A DNA stretch of 64,000 nt from Bacteriovoracaceae bacterium (GCA_013141065.1 JABFRR010000009.1:62001-126000), one strand, 5' to 3'; positions 25,819 through 35,765 are shown, numbered from the stretch's first letter. Notes: generated by a model from the sequence alone, not told the origin. Made by a program: numbers and translations.

Positions 25819-27099
25819 ATGGGTATTTTACGTTCATTTACAATTGGTGTATCAGGTCTAAATGCTACTGGTCAGGGAATGGGGATTATTGGTGATAACA
25901 TCGCTAACGCCGGAACTACTGGATTCAAATCTTCAAGAGCAGAATTTCAAGATGTATTAGCAGTATCACTTAAAGGAATCGAAGGGGGAGACCAATTCGG
26001 TGCTGGGACAAAACTAGGTCACATTAAGCCGATGATGACCCAAGGTGATATCTCGAGAACAGATTCTGTAACAGATCTAGCTCTTTCTGGCGATGGGATG
26101 TTTGTTGTCGACGCCCCAGCGGGAAGAACATTCACGCGTGATGGTTCTTTTCACTTCGATAAAGAAGGACAATTAACGACAATGGATGGTTATAAAATTT
26201 TAGGCTTTCAAGCAGACGAAAACGGTAAAATGATGAATAAAATTGACGCTATTAAGTTGGGAAATACAACTATTCCAGCGAGAGCATCAAAAGATGTCAA
26301 CATGTCGATGAACTTGGATTCACGAATGAATAAAATGGAATTCAACATCGAATCTCCTGAAAAAACTTCTAACTTTTCTAACTCAATGACCATTTACGAT
26401 AACATCGGTACAGCGAGAACTGTGACAGCTTATTACAACAAAACGGATAACAATACCTGGGAATACCATATTGCAGCCGATGGAAAAGATGTTGAAGGTG
26501 GTAAAGCTGATACAATGTATGAAATGGCATCTGGTACACTTCTTTTTAACGACAAAGGACAACTTCAAGAAGAAAAAGTTGGAAAGAACTCTTTTAATTT
26601 CAACAAAGGTGCAGCGAAGGATCAAAAGATTGCATTTAACTGGGGACAATCTCTCAGTGAAGGTGGAACTGGTTTAGATGCTTCAACTCAATACGGTTCT
26701 GATTCAGCAATGGCCCGTCATACTCAAGATGGTGCTAGAGCTGCTACGTTAACTTCACTTTCATTTAATGATAAAGGGATTTTAACAGCTTCTTATGACA
26801 ATGGTGAAACTCGTGATGTTGCTCAAATTGCAGTAGCAAAATTTGAAAACAACGAAGGGCTTTTTAAAATTGGAAAGAACTTGTTTAAAGAATCTAAGTC
26901 ATCTGGACAAGCAGCACTTGGAAAGCCAGGGGAATCTGGACGTGGAGAAGTTTTATCAAAGTCGATTGAATTATCAAACGTTGATATTGCTAACGAGTTT
27001 GTAAATTTAATGACGGCACAAAGAAACTTCCAGGCCAACGCAAAGACTTTAACAACTGCTGATGAGATGTTGCAACAAGTCCTCCAAATTAAGAGATAA
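25819..27099 (+). CDS. flgE: Flagellar hook protein FlgE
   Basis: The 426-residue product builds the hook. The N-terminus has the axial-protein signature GLNATGQGMGIIGDNIANAGTTGFKSSRAEFQDVL, and the C-terminus has the matching SIELSNVDIANEFVNLMTAQRNFQANAKTLTTADEMLQQVLQIKR. The middle domain carries the usual VTDLALSGDGMFVVD segment. Codon use looks optimised, as expected for an abundant protein. It is the last gene of the cluster and is followed by a strong terminator at 27127-27152. Confidence 0.96.
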   Translation: MGILRSFTIGVSGLNATGQGMGIIGDNIANAGTTGFKSSRAEFQDVLAVSLKGIEGGDQFGAGTKLGHIKPMMTQGDISRTDSVTDLALSGDGMFVVDAPAGRTFTRDGSFHFDKEGQLTTMDGYKILGFQADENGKMMNKIDAIKLGNTTIPARASKDVNMSMNLDSRMNKMEFNIESPEKTSNFSNSMTIYDNIGTARTVTAYYNKTDNNTWEYHIAADGKDVEGGKADTMYEMASGTLLFNDKGQLQEEKVGKNSFNFNKGAAKDQKIAFNWGQSLSEGGTGLDASTQYGSDSAMARHTQDGARAATLTSLSFNDKGILTASYDNGETRDVAQIAVAKFENNEGLFKIGKNLFKESKSSGQAALGKPGESGRGEVLSKSIELSNVDIANEFVNLMTAQRNFQANAKTLTTADEMLQQVLQIKR

Positions 27100-27126
27100 T
27101 TTTTTTAAAAAACTAACTGATTTGCT

Positions 27127-27152
27127 GGGCCCAATATTTGGCCCCTTTTTTT
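27127..27152 (+). terminator. Rho-independent terminator of the flagellar cluster
   Basis: GGGCC (27127-27131) pairs with GGCCC (27140-27144), extended by AA/TT across a bulge, and is followed by seven Ts (27146-27152). It closes the transcription unit that ends in flgE. Confidence 0.85.
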
Positions 27153-27162
27153 GGGATTATTT

Positions 27163-28644
27163 ATGAGATTAAATTCGATTTTTAGTGCAGCCCTTGTTAT
27201 TTCAATTTTAACATCTTGTACAGCCTGGAAAGGGCAGTGGAAAGCCAAAAGTCGTGGACCTTCAAGTGAAATTATCTCAACAGATGTATTAAATTATTCT
27301 CAAACAATAATTGATAAAGTAGCGACAAGAGAATTTAATTCATTAAACTGCAGTGCTGAATTAGATCAATATAAACTATTTTATGATTCACTTTTAAAGA
27401 AATTATCAACCGAAGATATGAAGTCTCAAGGCTTAGATATTTTAGAAAAAAATTTTCAAGCAAGGTTGGCCATTCATTCGAGTTTAGAAGTTTTGCCTAC
27501 AGAATGTAAGTCAAAAATAAAATCACTCTATCTTTCAATGAGGTTAGCAGAGGATTTTGTAGGTGTGCATTTGTATAGTGATGCACAGATCTCTGCTGAT
27601 AAAATTAAATATAAAGAGCAACCAGTTCCAATTTATGAAGCAGATAAATACCATCCTTATTATGTTGGTGTAGGGATAGATTCTAAAGAAAAATTTCAAT
27701 TCAAAAATGGTGATATTATGATCACCAAAGGAATTAGTTTTGTCTCTAGTACGATTTCAGAATTGGCTTCTCCTAAATCAGTTTATAGTCACATTGTTTT
27801 TGTTCATGTGCATGAGAAGACAGGGATAGTATCGACAATTGAATCTTACGTCGGGCAAGGAGTGAGTCTCTTTACAATTGACGATGCTCTAAAAAATGAA
27901 AATGCCCGCATAGTTGTCTTGCGTCCGAAGGATTCACTATTGGCCGCCAAAGCAGCCAATTACATGTATGAAAAAGTTCAAAAGTTAAAAGAAGGTAAAA
28001 AAGTTATTCCTTATGATTATAATTTAGATTTTAATGATAATTCTCGTCTTTCATGTGAAGAAGTCGCCTATGATTCTTTTAAAGTTATGAGCGAAGGAAA
28101 AATGATAATTCCGGAAATTGAAAGTGAGATACTTTTAGATGATGCTAAATTTCTCAAAAGAATCGGAGTTAAAAAAGGTGCAATGATGGTTCCTACAGAT
28201 ATGGAGACCGATTCACGCTTTAGTCTTGTACTCGACTGGACGGATTACAGGGTTATTCGAGATTCATGGAGGAAAGATGCGCTCTTAGGAGAGATGTTTA
28301 GATGGATTCAAGATTATGATTATCGAATTTATGAAAATGCGACCAGTGTTGCAGCAAAAATTATTTGGTCGACTCGTTATATTCCAGGTCTTTGGACAAT
28401 GATGTCCAAAATTTCAGGGATACCTGCCGACTTTACTAAAGATGTACCGAGCATAACAATCTCAACGATGGCAAGCTTGAAGACTATCGGCAGTATTCTT
28501 CTTGAAGAAGTGACTCGCGCAGACAACGAATCATTTAAAACGAAGGGAAGATGGTTAACCAAGAATGAACTTTCCGAGGCTTTAGATCGATTCCGTCAAA
28601 GCAATCCTAAAAATCTAAGAAAAGTTTTTCGAGAAAAAAAATAG
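27163..28644 (+). CDS. YiiX/NlpC-P60-like lipoprotein
   Basis: The product of about 493 residues has a lipoprotein signal with lipobox LTSC (Cys near residue 19). The central region carries a permuted papain-like fold of the YiiX/YebB type: FKNGDIMITKG, a catalytic-type His in VYSHIVFVHVHE, and the Cys in NSRLSCEEVAYDSF. In these enzymes the order of Cys and His is swapped relative to NlpC/P60. Substrates are amide or ester bonds in lipids or peptidoglycan; which applies here is unknown. I chose the ATG at 27163 because a TTG four codons upstream lies inside the T-tract of the flgE terminator. The 3' end converges on the ferredoxin gene. Confidence 0.75.
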   Translation: MRLNSIFSAALVISILTSCTAWKGQWKAKSRGPSSEIISTDVLNYSQTIIDKVATREFNSLNCSAELDQYKLFYDSLLKKLSTEDMKSQGLDILEKNFQARLAIHSSLEVLPTECKSKIKSLYLSMRLAEDFVGVHLYSDAQISADKIKYKEQPVPIYEADKYHPYYVGVGIDSKEKFQFKNGDIMITKGISFVSSTISELASPKSVYSHIVFVHVHEKTGIVSTIESYVGQGVSLFTIDDALKNENARIVVLRPKDSLLAAKAANYMYEKVQKLKEGKKVIPYDYNLDFNDNSRLSCEEVAYDSFKVMSEGKMIIPEIESEILLDDAKFLKRIGVKKGAMMVPTDMETDSRFSLVLDWTDYRVIRDSWRKDALLGEMFRWIQDYDYRIYENATSVAAKIIWSTRYIPGLWTMMSKISGIPADFTKDVPSITISTMASLKTIGSILLEEVTRADNESFKTKGRWLTKNELSEALDRFRQSNPKNLRKVFREKK

Positions 28645-28657
28645 TCTGTTGTAAAAA

Positions 28658-28897
28658 TTATTCGTCACTGCCATCGTCACCGATGGCCTCAACTGGACAA
28701 GATTGAAGAGCGCTTAAGCACTCTTCAATCTCAAATTTAGTTTTTGGTTGGGCTGTAACGTAAGCATGGCCATCTTCGTTATTCATAGTAAAGAAATTAG
28801 GAGCCTCTCTTACACAGGCATCGCAAGATATACATTGATCGTCAACGTAGAACTTACCCTTTGCATTTAGCTTCCATTTTGATTTCTTGTCGGCCAT
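28658..28897 (-). CDS. Ferredoxin-like iron-sulfur protein
   Basis: The 79-residue product carries CISCDACVREAP and, later, a lone Cys in SCPVEAI. This gives the CxxCxxC...CP set for a single [4Fe-4S] (or [3Fe-4S]) cluster, in the ferredoxin family with the motif VDDQCISCDAC. The acidic C-terminal tail is usual. It would carry electrons in the cytoplasm. It is encoded 3 bp after the PpiD-like gene on the same strand; this pairing has no obvious functional reason. Confidence 0.88.
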   Translation of the reverse strand: MADKKSKWKLNAKGKFYVDDQCISCDACVREAPNFFTMNNEDGHAYVTAQPKTKFEIEECLSALQSCPVEAIGDDGSDE

Positions 28898-28900
28898 AAA

Positions 28901-30403
28901 TTACATTTGAAGAACGTTATTATTAATTTTTACTTTAGCGTTGGCTTCAAGTTCTTTTAAAATGTTTTCCATCATTTTCTTAGCTAAAACATTTTTTAAA
29001 TTGGCATCAGCTCCGGCCTCTTTAGTTTTATCTAAAGACTCACCCTCAACAACTTTAGGCGGAGTCGTTCTGATCATTATTAAGTTACTACCGTCGTCAA
29101 AAGAGTGAAATTGAGGTTTAGTCACATCTTGGGCAAACATTGATTTCATATTCTCAGCTGATAAAAATGCACCAGTTGAGACTCCATCTATTCTATTAAT
29201 CGTTGCATTGTCGTATTGTAATTTGTATTTGGCGACGATTGCTTTAACTTCTGCAGCATTTCCTGCTTCCAGTGCCTTTCTCATTGAATTAGCAATTTCA
29301 ACTGTTAACTTTTTAAGATCTTCGACTTTATCTTTTTGGAGAATTTCTCGAGCAAATTTCTCTTTAAAGTCTTGTAGCTTGGCCACCGAGCCTTCAGTTT
29401 TCTTTTCGACTAAGATGAGGTGGTAGCCGTAAGTAGTTTTTACTGGAGATGAGACTGTTCCGGGTTTTTGACTGAAAGCCACTTTTTCAAATTCTGGAAC
29501 CATACGACCACGCCCAAAACTCCCGAGGTCTCCGCCTTTACCTTTTCCAGATGGATCTTCGGTGTACTTGTCAGCTAGTTTTGAAAAATTTGAAGGCGTT
29601 ACTTCTTTGGCAATTTTTTCAATTTCTGTTTTGACTACCGCCTCATCTTTTCCTTGAGTAAGAAGCAGTATGTGTTTTGCTGTAACTTCTTCAGGTTTAT
29701 TGAGGCTTTCCTTGCGTTCGTTAAACATTGATTCAACTCTTTTTTGGTTGGTTTCAACTGCAAAAAATTTGGTTAATTCTTCTGGTGAAACAGTGATGAA
29801 TTGGCCAAGTGAATTTTTAGAAATTTGGACGATTTCGGCCGAAAGCTTTTCTTGACGAAATTTTGCCAAGTCATCTAAGTAGCTTTTAGAAAGTGGAAAC
29901 TGACTTGTTAATTCTTGAAACTTTCTAGTTCGTACTTGGTCGATAACATCTTGTTCAAATTCAAGTGGAGTTAAGCGATTGGCAGACAAAATAGCTTTGT
30001 ACCTAGTGACATCAAATTGGCCATTTGTCAGAAAATAAGGAAGGCCTTTGATTTCTGTTTTCACTTCTTCGTCAGATGGGAATGATCCAAAGTCTTTTGC
30101 CAATCGAACCATTAATTTTCTTTGGACAATATTTTTAATACTAGTTTCTTTAATTTTTAGGTTTTCAAGTTGTTTTGAAGTTACGTCACCACCCATAATT
30201 TGTTTATAGAATTCAATTTGACGATTATATTCTGAATTGTATTCTTCAGGTTTAATTGGCATTCCATTGACCGTTCCAACGTTGGAAACAGAACCCCCGC
30301 TTTCGAATTGTTGATAACCAGTAAACATAAAGGCTAAAATAATTAAGCCGATTAAAACAGTGGCAAATACACCAGCAGTTTTGTTTTGTGTAAATTCAGA
30401 CAT
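28901..30403 (-). CDS. PpiD/SurA-like periplasmic peptidyl-prolyl isomerase
   Basis: The 500-residue product has an N-terminal membrane anchor (GVFATVLIGLIILAFMFTGYQQF), a SurA-N/PpiD-type helical chaperone region of about 40-210, and a parvulin domain of about 235-330 with EVTAKHILLLTQG, GKGGDLGSFGRGRMVPEFEKVAFS and VKTTYGYHLILVEKK. It should help fold outer-membrane or secreted proteins at the periplasmic face of the inner membrane. It is preceded by GAGGAT at good distance from the ATG. The divergent gap to mreC is about 170 bp. Confidence 0.9.
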   Translation of the reverse strand: MSEFTQNKTAGVFATVLIGLIILAFMFTGYQQFESGGSVSNVGTVNGMPIKPEEYNSEYNRQIEFYKQIMGGDVTSKQLENLKIKETSIKNIVQRKLMVRLAKDFGSFPSDEEVKTEIKGLPYFLTNGQFDVTRYKAILSANRLTPLEFEQDVIDQVRTRKFQELTSQFPLSKSYLDDLAKFRQEKLSAEIVQISKNSLGQFITVSPEELTKFFAVETNQKRVESMFNERKESLNKPEEVTAKHILLLTQGKDEAVVKTEIEKIAKEVTPSNFSKLADKYTEDPSGKGKGGDLGSFGRGRMVPEFEKVAFSQKPGTVSSPVKTTYGYHLILVEKKTEGSVAKLQDFKEKFAREILQKDKVEDLKKLTVEIANSMRKALEAGNAAEVKAIVAKYKLQYDNATINRIDGVSTGAFLSAENMKSMFAQDVTKPQFHSFDDGSNLIMIRTTPPKVVEGESLDKTKEAGADANLKNVLAKKMMENILKELEANAKVKINNNVLQM

Positions 30404-30568
30404 GCGCTTATCCTCGTTGTTCTCTCGATTATTAGTTTTTCTAACTATAGTTCATTTGAAAATTGTCTCTTATTGTAACGGCTAAAAAGTTAGTTCGTAA
30501 AGTTTATTGGCTTTTTAAAAAAGATTACTTAAGCTTAAGAGCAATTAGTTTTTTCCAATAATATTTAC

Positions 30569-30572
30569 GGAG
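30569..30572 (+). promoter_or_regulatory. Shine-Dalgarno that points to a TTG start for mreC
   Basis: GGAG overlaps the GTG at 30572 that would otherwise be taken as the start, but sits 8 bases before an in-frame TTG at 30581. Confidence 0.55.
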
Positions 30573-30580
30573 TGAATATC

Positions 30581-31468
30581 TTGAGATTGTCAGACTCAGA
30601 AGAACGCCGAACGAAAATTGTGATCAATAGCATAATCCTAGTGATTTCACTTTTGGGAATGTCGCAGCGCGATCCATTTTTTCAAAAAACTTCAATCGCA
30701 GAGCGAGTGATTATTGATCTGATGGCCCCTATACAAAGCTTTGTTACGGGTATTCAAGGGGGGGTATCCTCTTACATTGAGCACTATGTCGCTAACTTAA
30801 ATGCCAGTAAGGAAAACAAATTTTTAAAAACAAAAATTTCGACACTTCAAAATGAAGTTTTCAATTACCAAGAATTGGTTAAAGAAAGTGAACGCTTAAG
30901 AGAATTACTCAACTATGGCGAACAGTTTGAAAGTCAAAAAATCGTCGCAAGGGTTGTTTCTTGGGATTCTGCCGATGATTACAAAGTCATTCGGATTAAT
31001 AAGGGAATCAAGCACGGTATTAAGCTGCATTCAGTTGTTACAAGCGCTGAAGGTTTAGTTGGTTATGTCTATCGACTGACGACTTATTTTGCTGATGTCA
31101 TGACTATTTTAGATGCTAATAATCGAGTCGATGGAGTGGTGGAACGTTTACGGTCTCACGGGGTTGTCGAAGGATATAGTCGTGGTCGTTGCATTATGAA
31201 ATACGTCAACCGAACTGAGCCTATCATTTTGAACGATATTGTTTTAACTGCGGGGCTTGGAAACCTTTATCCGAAAGGAATGAAGATAGGTTATATTTCA
31301 CGGATTGAAAGAGAAAGTTACGGTATAACTCAACATGTAGAGATCACTCCACTTGTGAATTTTTCTAAACTCGAAGAAGTGCTTGTCCTAGTTCAAAAAC
31401 AAGATGAAGAAAGACAAAATGCATGGAGAGCTTTGGATAAAAAATCTGAAGTTGGCGAGGGAATTTAA
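30581..31468 (+). CDS. mreC: Rod-shape protein MreC
   Basis: The product of about 295 residues is a bitopic inner-membrane protein. It has one membrane helix (IVINSIILVISLLGM), a coiled coil (ASKENKFLKTKISTLQNEVFNYQELVKESERLRELLNY) and the periplasmic MreC beta domains (VARVVSWDSADDYKVIRINKGIKHGIK, VVTSAEGLVGYVY, VLTAGLGNLYPKGMKIGYI). It links MreB to the elongation machinery and activates PBP2. It begins the rod-shape operon, and mreD starts immediately after its stop. The TTG start is chosen from the ribosome-binding site. mreB is not in this window. Confidence 0.95.
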   Translation: MRLSDSEERRTKIVINSIILVISLLGMSQRDPFFQKTSIAERVIIDLMAPIQSFVTGIQGGVSSYIEHYVANLNASKENKFLKTKISTLQNEVFNYQELVKESERLRELLNYGEQFESQKIVARVVSWDSADDYKVIRINKGIKHGIKLHSVVTSAEGLVGYVYRLTTYFADVMTILDANNRVDGVVERLRSHGVVEGYSRGRCIMKYVNRTEPIILNDIVLTAGLGNLYPKGMKIGYISRIERESYGITQHVEITPLVNFSKLEEVLVLVQKQDEERQNAWRALDKKSEVGEGI

Positions 31469-32002
31469 ATGAAAACAAACTTAAATGACATTATAATTCC
31501 TCTCTTGAAAACCCTTTTACTGCTTTTTGTTCTGGAAATTATGACAACAGCAGTTTTTCCCAATATTGGACTTATTAATTATCGAATTCCTTTTAATATT
31601 CTTTTAGTGCTTTTTTTAGGCTTAAGGCTGGAGACTCCTTACCTAGCAATCATTATTTTGATTGTTCAATACTGCCATGGATTTTTTTCAGTGGAAGGTT
31701 GGGAAATGGGCACCGTTACTGGAATTATTATTTGTATCGTCGTGTCTTATGTCAGAGAAATGATCCACTTTTCTTCTTGGACAATGACTATTCTCATTAC
31801 ACAAGTCTTTCAATTGCTTTGGTTTTTCTTGCAGTCAATACTCATTTATATTCAAATGGGAAGTTTGAATTATATTTTTGAAAAAGGTTGGAGGTTCTTA
31901 CCTCAAAGTATCATTATTGCTCTTTTGTCTCCGATCTTTTTTGCCCTCTTAAACCGTATTTGGAACATCGATGATCGCGGGATGTTGGGAGATAAAGTTT
32001 AA
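31469..32002 (+). CDS. mreD: Rod-shape protein MreD
   Basis: The 177-residue protein is almost wholly hydrophobic, with five or six membrane helices (for example IIPLLKTLLLLFVLEIMTTAVF and YLAIIILIVQYCHGFFS). Size, topology and position between mreC and mrdA identify it as MreD, though the sequence itself is poorly conserved. It starts directly after the mreC stop, and its stop overlaps the next start (TAATG), so the operon is translationally coupled. Confidence 0.88.
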   Translation: MKTNLNDIIIPLLKTLLLLFVLEIMTTAVFPNIGLINYRIPFNILLVLFLGLRLETPYLAIIILIVQYCHGFFSVEGWEMGTVTGIIICIVVSYVREMIHFSSWTMTILITQVFQLLWFFLQSILIYIQMGSLNYIFEKGWRFLPQSIIIALLSPIFFALLNRIWNIDDRGMLGDKV

Positions 32003-34080
32003 TGTTTGGTGAAGACGATCTGGTAAAATCTCATCAAGAGAGAGCAGATGTTATTTTCAACATTATAGTTTTTGCTTTTGCTATTTTGGGTGCAAGGCTT
32101 TGGTATTTGCAAATCTATAAAGGAAAGCAATTTTTTAATTATTCACTAGAAAATAGGTTGAGAAAAGATATTGTGCGTGCTCCACGTGGAATGATTTTTA
32201 GTCGCAATAACGTTCTTCTTACTCATAATGTCCCTCGGTTTGATGCAATTGTTACACCTCAATATCTTGAAAATTCTGAAGAAACGATTAATTTTCTTTC
32301 TACGATTTTAGAAATGACTCCGGATTCAATTAAAAAAACCTTGAAGCGTTTTCAAGGACAAGCAAAATACCTTCCAGTAGTCGTTAAGAAAAATATTTCG
32401 AGAAGAGAAGTGGCGATTATAGAAACTGAAGCGACTCAATTACCAGGAGTCTCAGTGGAGACTTTTATCAGTCGTGAATACACTGATAAAGATGCAGGGG
32501 CTCACTTGCTGGGATATATTTCTGAAATTTCACAAGAGAAATTACCGCGCTATAGAGAACGCGATAAATATGATTATAAGCAAGGCGACTTTATCGGGTT
32601 TGCCGGAATCGAGCAGCAGTTTGACCTTGAGATACGTGGTCAAGATGGCTTTCAATTTATGGAAGTTGATGCCAGAGGACGAGCACGTCGTCACGTAAGT
32701 TCAGATGATCTTTATTCAGGCATTGAAAATAAAATCGCTGAGCCTGGAAAAAATGTGCGTTTAACGATAGATCGAGACGTGCAGTTAGCTGCTTATCATG
32801 CCCTCGATGGTAAAGATGGTGCAGCAGTTGCAATGGATGTAGAAAACGGAGAAATCATTGCAATGGTATCTCGTCCAGCTTATGACCCAGGAAACTTTTC
32901 AACAGGACTTTCTTCAAATTACTGGGGAGGTTTAATCATGGATGAAAAGCGTCCTCTTCGCGATCGAACAATTCAAGAGCACTATTCTCCAGGATCAACT
33001 TTTAAAACACTCACTCATATAGCAGCACTTGAAGAAGGGCTTATTAACGAAAATACTAAAATTGTCTGTACGGGTGGTTATAGAATGGGTGGAAGGACCT
33101 TCCACTGCTGGAAAAAAGAAGGACATGGAACAGTCGACGTCGTTAAAGCGCTTCAAGCCTCATGTGATGTTTTTTATTATATGATTGGTAATAGAATTGA
33201 TATTGATGTCATTTACAAATATGCGACTATGTTTGGAATGGGGCAAAGATCGGGAATTATTTTACCTAGGGAAACGAGCGGACTAATTCCTAATAAAGAA
33301 TGGAAGAAAAAAAGAACTGGTGTTGAGTGGCAAAGAGGGGAAACTCTTTCGTGTGTTATTGGGCAATCATTTGTTAACGTAACGCCTTTACAACTTGCGA
33401 TGTTTTATTCAACTCTTGCTAACGAAGGCAAGCTTTATAGACCACATGTTGTAAAAGAAGTTTTTTCTAATACTGGAAAAGTTTTGAAACGGTTTGAACC
33501 AGAGCTCATTAACGAATTTAAGATTTCAAAAAAGACTATGGATCTAGTTAAACGTGCACTTTATGACGTTGTAAATGTCCAAGGTGGTACCGCTTATTCA
33601 CAAAAAGGTGTCGGACTCCAAATGTCAGGTAAGACTGGAACTGCACAGGTTATTAGTTTTTCAGCCGATAAGATTTTTAGTAAGTGTGAAAACCAAGAAT
33701 ATCGTTTCAGGCATCATGGTTTATTCACGGCCTATGCACCATCAATAAATCCAAAAATTGCAGTCTCGGTGGTTGTTGAACACGGTTGTCACGGTAGCAG
33801 TGCCGCAGGCCCAGTGGCCAAGCAAATTGTAGCTGCTTACATGAATAAGTATTATCCAAAATATCAAGAAAAGATTATTGCCCAAGACAAAATGACCTAT
33901 GAAGAAGCGTTGGCCGATACAAGAAATAATCCAGTGCCAATGATTGTCGAGCCAAGTCCGTTGGAGTTTTATGATGAGCATGGAACACTTGTTCAAAATT
34001 ATTACATCGACAAAACTGGTAAGCGTGCGCCAATCGTCCCACTTGTTGAATTAGCAGCGCCAGCTGCATCAGGAGAATAA
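32002..34080 (+). CDS. mrdA: Penicillin-binding protein 2, elongasome transpeptidase
   Basis: The 692-residue class B PBP crosslinks peptidoglycan during elongation. It has an N-terminal membrane helix (VIFNIIVFAFAILGARLWYLQIY), the PBP dimerisation region (RAPRGMIFSRNNVLL, GYISEISQEKL, GFAGIEQQFD) and the transpeptidase domain with the serine motif SPGSTFK (SxxK), SCD and KTG (SGKTGTAQV). The C-terminal tail is Pro/Ala-rich. Its start overlaps the mreD stop and its stop overlaps the rodA start. Confidence 0.95.
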   Translation: MFGEDDLVKSHQERADVIFNIIVFAFAILGARLWYLQIYKGKQFFNYSLENRLRKDIVRAPRGMIFSRNNVLLTHNVPRFDAIVTPQYLENSEETINFLSTILEMTPDSIKKTLKRFQGQAKYLPVVVKKNISRREVAIIETEATQLPGVSVETFISREYTDKDAGAHLLGYISEISQEKLPRYRERDKYDYKQGDFIGFAGIEQQFDLEIRGQDGFQFMEVDARGRARRHVSSDDLYSGIENKIAEPGKNVRLTIDRDVQLAAYHALDGKDGAAVAMDVENGEIIAMVSRPAYDPGNFSTGLSSNYWGGLIMDEKRPLRDRTIQEHYSPGSTFKTLTHIAALEEGLINENTKIVCTGGYRMGGRTFHCWKKEGHGTVDVVKALQASCDVFYYMIGNRIDIDVIYKYATMFGMGQRSGIILPRETSGLIPNKEWKKKRTGVEWQRGETLSCVIGQSFVNVTPLQLAMFYSTLANEGKLYRPHVVKEVFSNTGKVLKRFEPELINEFKISKKTMDLVKRALYDVVNVQGGTAYSQKGVGLQMSGKTGTAQVISFSADKIFSKCENQEYRFRHHGLFTAYAPSINPKIAVSVVVEHGCHGSSAAGPVAKQIVAAYMNKYYPKYQEKIIAQDKMTYEEALADTRNNPVPMIVEPSPLEFYDEHGTLVQNYYIDKTGKRAPIVPLVELAAPAASGE

Positions 34081-35186
34081 TGTTTAATTTTAGAGAAGAA
34101 TTAAGAAGATATGATTATTCTTTTTTTGGTATCTGTACTGCCATTTTTCTCATTGGGATACTGAATCTTTATTCAGCTACACATTCTCATGGAGTAGGTC
34201 CTGAGCAAGGTATTTATAAAACACAAATTATGTGGTTTTGTATTTCTTGGATTATTGGAGTGGGAGTAAGTTTTATCCAACCTAAAAATTATTATCGACT
34301 TGCTTATCCTTCTTATATTGTGTGCATCCTTTTACTTATTGCTGTTTTAGTTGTTGGCCATTCAGCACTGGGTGGACAAAGATGGATTGGTATTGGCGGA
34401 TTTAAGTTTCAGCCTTCTGAGATCGTCAAAATGTCAGTCATTCTTGTACTTGCCCGGTGGTATTCCAAAGCATCACCTGAACAAGAAACAGGATTCAGGC
34501 AATTAATTATTCCTTTTCTCATTACTTTTATTCCTGCTCTCATGGTTATTATTCAACCAGACTTGGGAACTGGAACGCTCACTCTACTTATATTTTTCAT
34601 GATTACGTTTTATAGAAAGCTGAAGTGGAAAACAATTATTATTATGGGGGTCATTGGTTTAGTGGCCGGAACTGTTATGTATAATTTTGGCTTACGAGAG
34701 TATCAAAAGAAGAGAATTATTACGTTTTTAGATCCAGAATTTGATGCAAAAGGATCTGGTTACAATGCGATTCAATCAAAAATTGCGATTGGTTCTGGTC
34801 AATTTTTTGGAAAAGGATTTCGTCAATCTTCTCAAGGTGCACTTAACTATCTTCCAGAAAACCATACAGATTTTATTTTTGCAATTTTCAACGAAGAGCA
34901 TGGCTTTGTAGGCGCGGTATTTTTGATTGCACTTTATCTCGCCCTATTTTATCGACTTTTATGGCTCGCCTCCAGCGTAAATAAAATGTTTGATTCCATT
35001 GTAGTCGTAGGTGTCTTGGGTATTTTCTTTTGGCACACCATAATCAATATGAGTATGGTGTCAGGCTTAATGCCGATTGTAGGAATACCGCTGCCACTCA
35101 TGTCCTATGGGGGTTCAAGCTTACTGACTTTTGGAATTTGCTGCGGAGTGGTTACTTCGATAAGTAATGCTCGAAATTTATTCTAA
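34080..35186 (+). CDS. rodA: Rod-shape SEDS glycosyltransferase RodA
   Basis: The 368-residue polytopic inner-membrane protein polymerises glycan strands together with PBP2. SEDS signatures are visible: GGQRWIGIGGFKFQPSEIVKMSVILVLARWYS, IIQPDLGTGTLTLLIFF, LPENHTDFIFAIFNEEHGFVGA and the C-terminal VGIPLPLMSYGGSSLLTFGI. It closes the mreC-mreD-mrdA-rodA operon, with its start overlapping the mrdA stop. Confidence 0.96.
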   Translation: MFNFREELRRYDYSFFGICTAIFLIGILNLYSATHSHGVGPEQGIYKTQIMWFCISWIIGVGVSFIQPKNYYRLAYPSYIVCILLLIAVLVVGHSALGGQRWIGIGGFKFQPSEIVKMSVILVLARWYSKASPEQETGFRQLIIPFLITFIPALMVIIQPDLGTGTLTLLIFFMITFYRKLKWKTIIIMGVIGLVAGTVMYNFGLREYQKKRIITFLDPEFDAKGSGYNAIQSKIAIGSGQFFGKGFRQSSQGALNYLPENHTDFIFAIFNEEHGFVGAVFLIALYLALFYRLLWLASSVNKMFDSIVVVGVLGIFFWHTIINMSMVSGLMPIVGIPLPLMSYGGSSLLTFGICCGVVTSISNARNLF

Positions 35187-35196
35187 ATTCTGTCAT

Positions 35197-35206
35197 CTAA
35201 ATTTAG
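35197..35206. promoter_or_regulatory. 10-bp palindrome before the MarR gene
   Basis: CTAAATTTAG is a perfect palindrome about 90 bp before the MarR start, AT-rich like many MarR operators. It could be an autoregulatory site, but a 10-bp AT-rich palindrome can arise by chance in this base composition. Confidence 0.25.
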
Positions 35207-35297
35207 TACGTTTGTAGGACTTGACGGTCTTCTTTTTTTCATGGGACACTCATATGGTCTCAGTAAGGGACTATCAACCACTAACAACGGACATTTC

Positions 35298-35762
35298 ATG
35301 AAGAAAGTTTCGAGTATTGGCAGTTTAGTAAAAAAAATTTACAGATCTTATTCCGCAGAACTACTTATATCACTGCAAGGAAGAGGCTTCACAGATCTAA
35401 GGCCATCTTTTCTTGAGGTGCTACTTTTTATTTGTGAACATGATGGCCCTTCGATAAAAGATATCGGATCAGGTTGTGGATTAAAAAAACAAACAATGAC
35501 CTCTCACCTAAATGAACTTGAAAGTCGTGGTTATATTGAACGAAGACTTAACTCGCAAGATAAGCGTGAACAAAACATTTTTCTTACTGAGTTTGGCCTA
35601 AAATTTAAATTGAACCTCTTTGAATGTATTGGTGATATTGAAAAGAAATACACTGATCTCATTGGAGACATAGAACTCAATAGAGTCGAATTAATTTTAA
35701 AAAATTTTCATTCAAAGCTTAATGTTCAACCAGGGCTCTTTGAGCAAATTGGGGAATCATAA
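35298..35762 (+). CDS. MarR-family transcriptional regulator
   Basis: The product of about 154 residues has a winged helix: PSIKDIGSGCGLKKQTMTSHLNELESRGYIERRLNSQDKREQNIFLTEFG contains the recognition helix and the wing with the conserved D-R pair. MarR dimers bind short palindromes and are usually released by a small ligand. I take the ATG at 35298 (GGA upstream) rather than the ATG at 35241, which has no ribosome-binding site. It converges on the FtsX-like permease gene with a 3-bp gap, so it is a good candidate regulator for that operon. Confidence 0.85.
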   Translation: MKKVSSIGSLVKKIYRSYSAELLISLQGRGFTDLRPSFLEVLLFICEHDGPSIKDIGSGCGLKKQTMTSHLNELESRGYIERRLNSQDKREQNIFLTEFGLKFKLNLFECIGDIEKKYTDLIGDIELNRVELILKNFHSKLNVQPGLFEQIGES

Positions 35763-35765
35763 TTT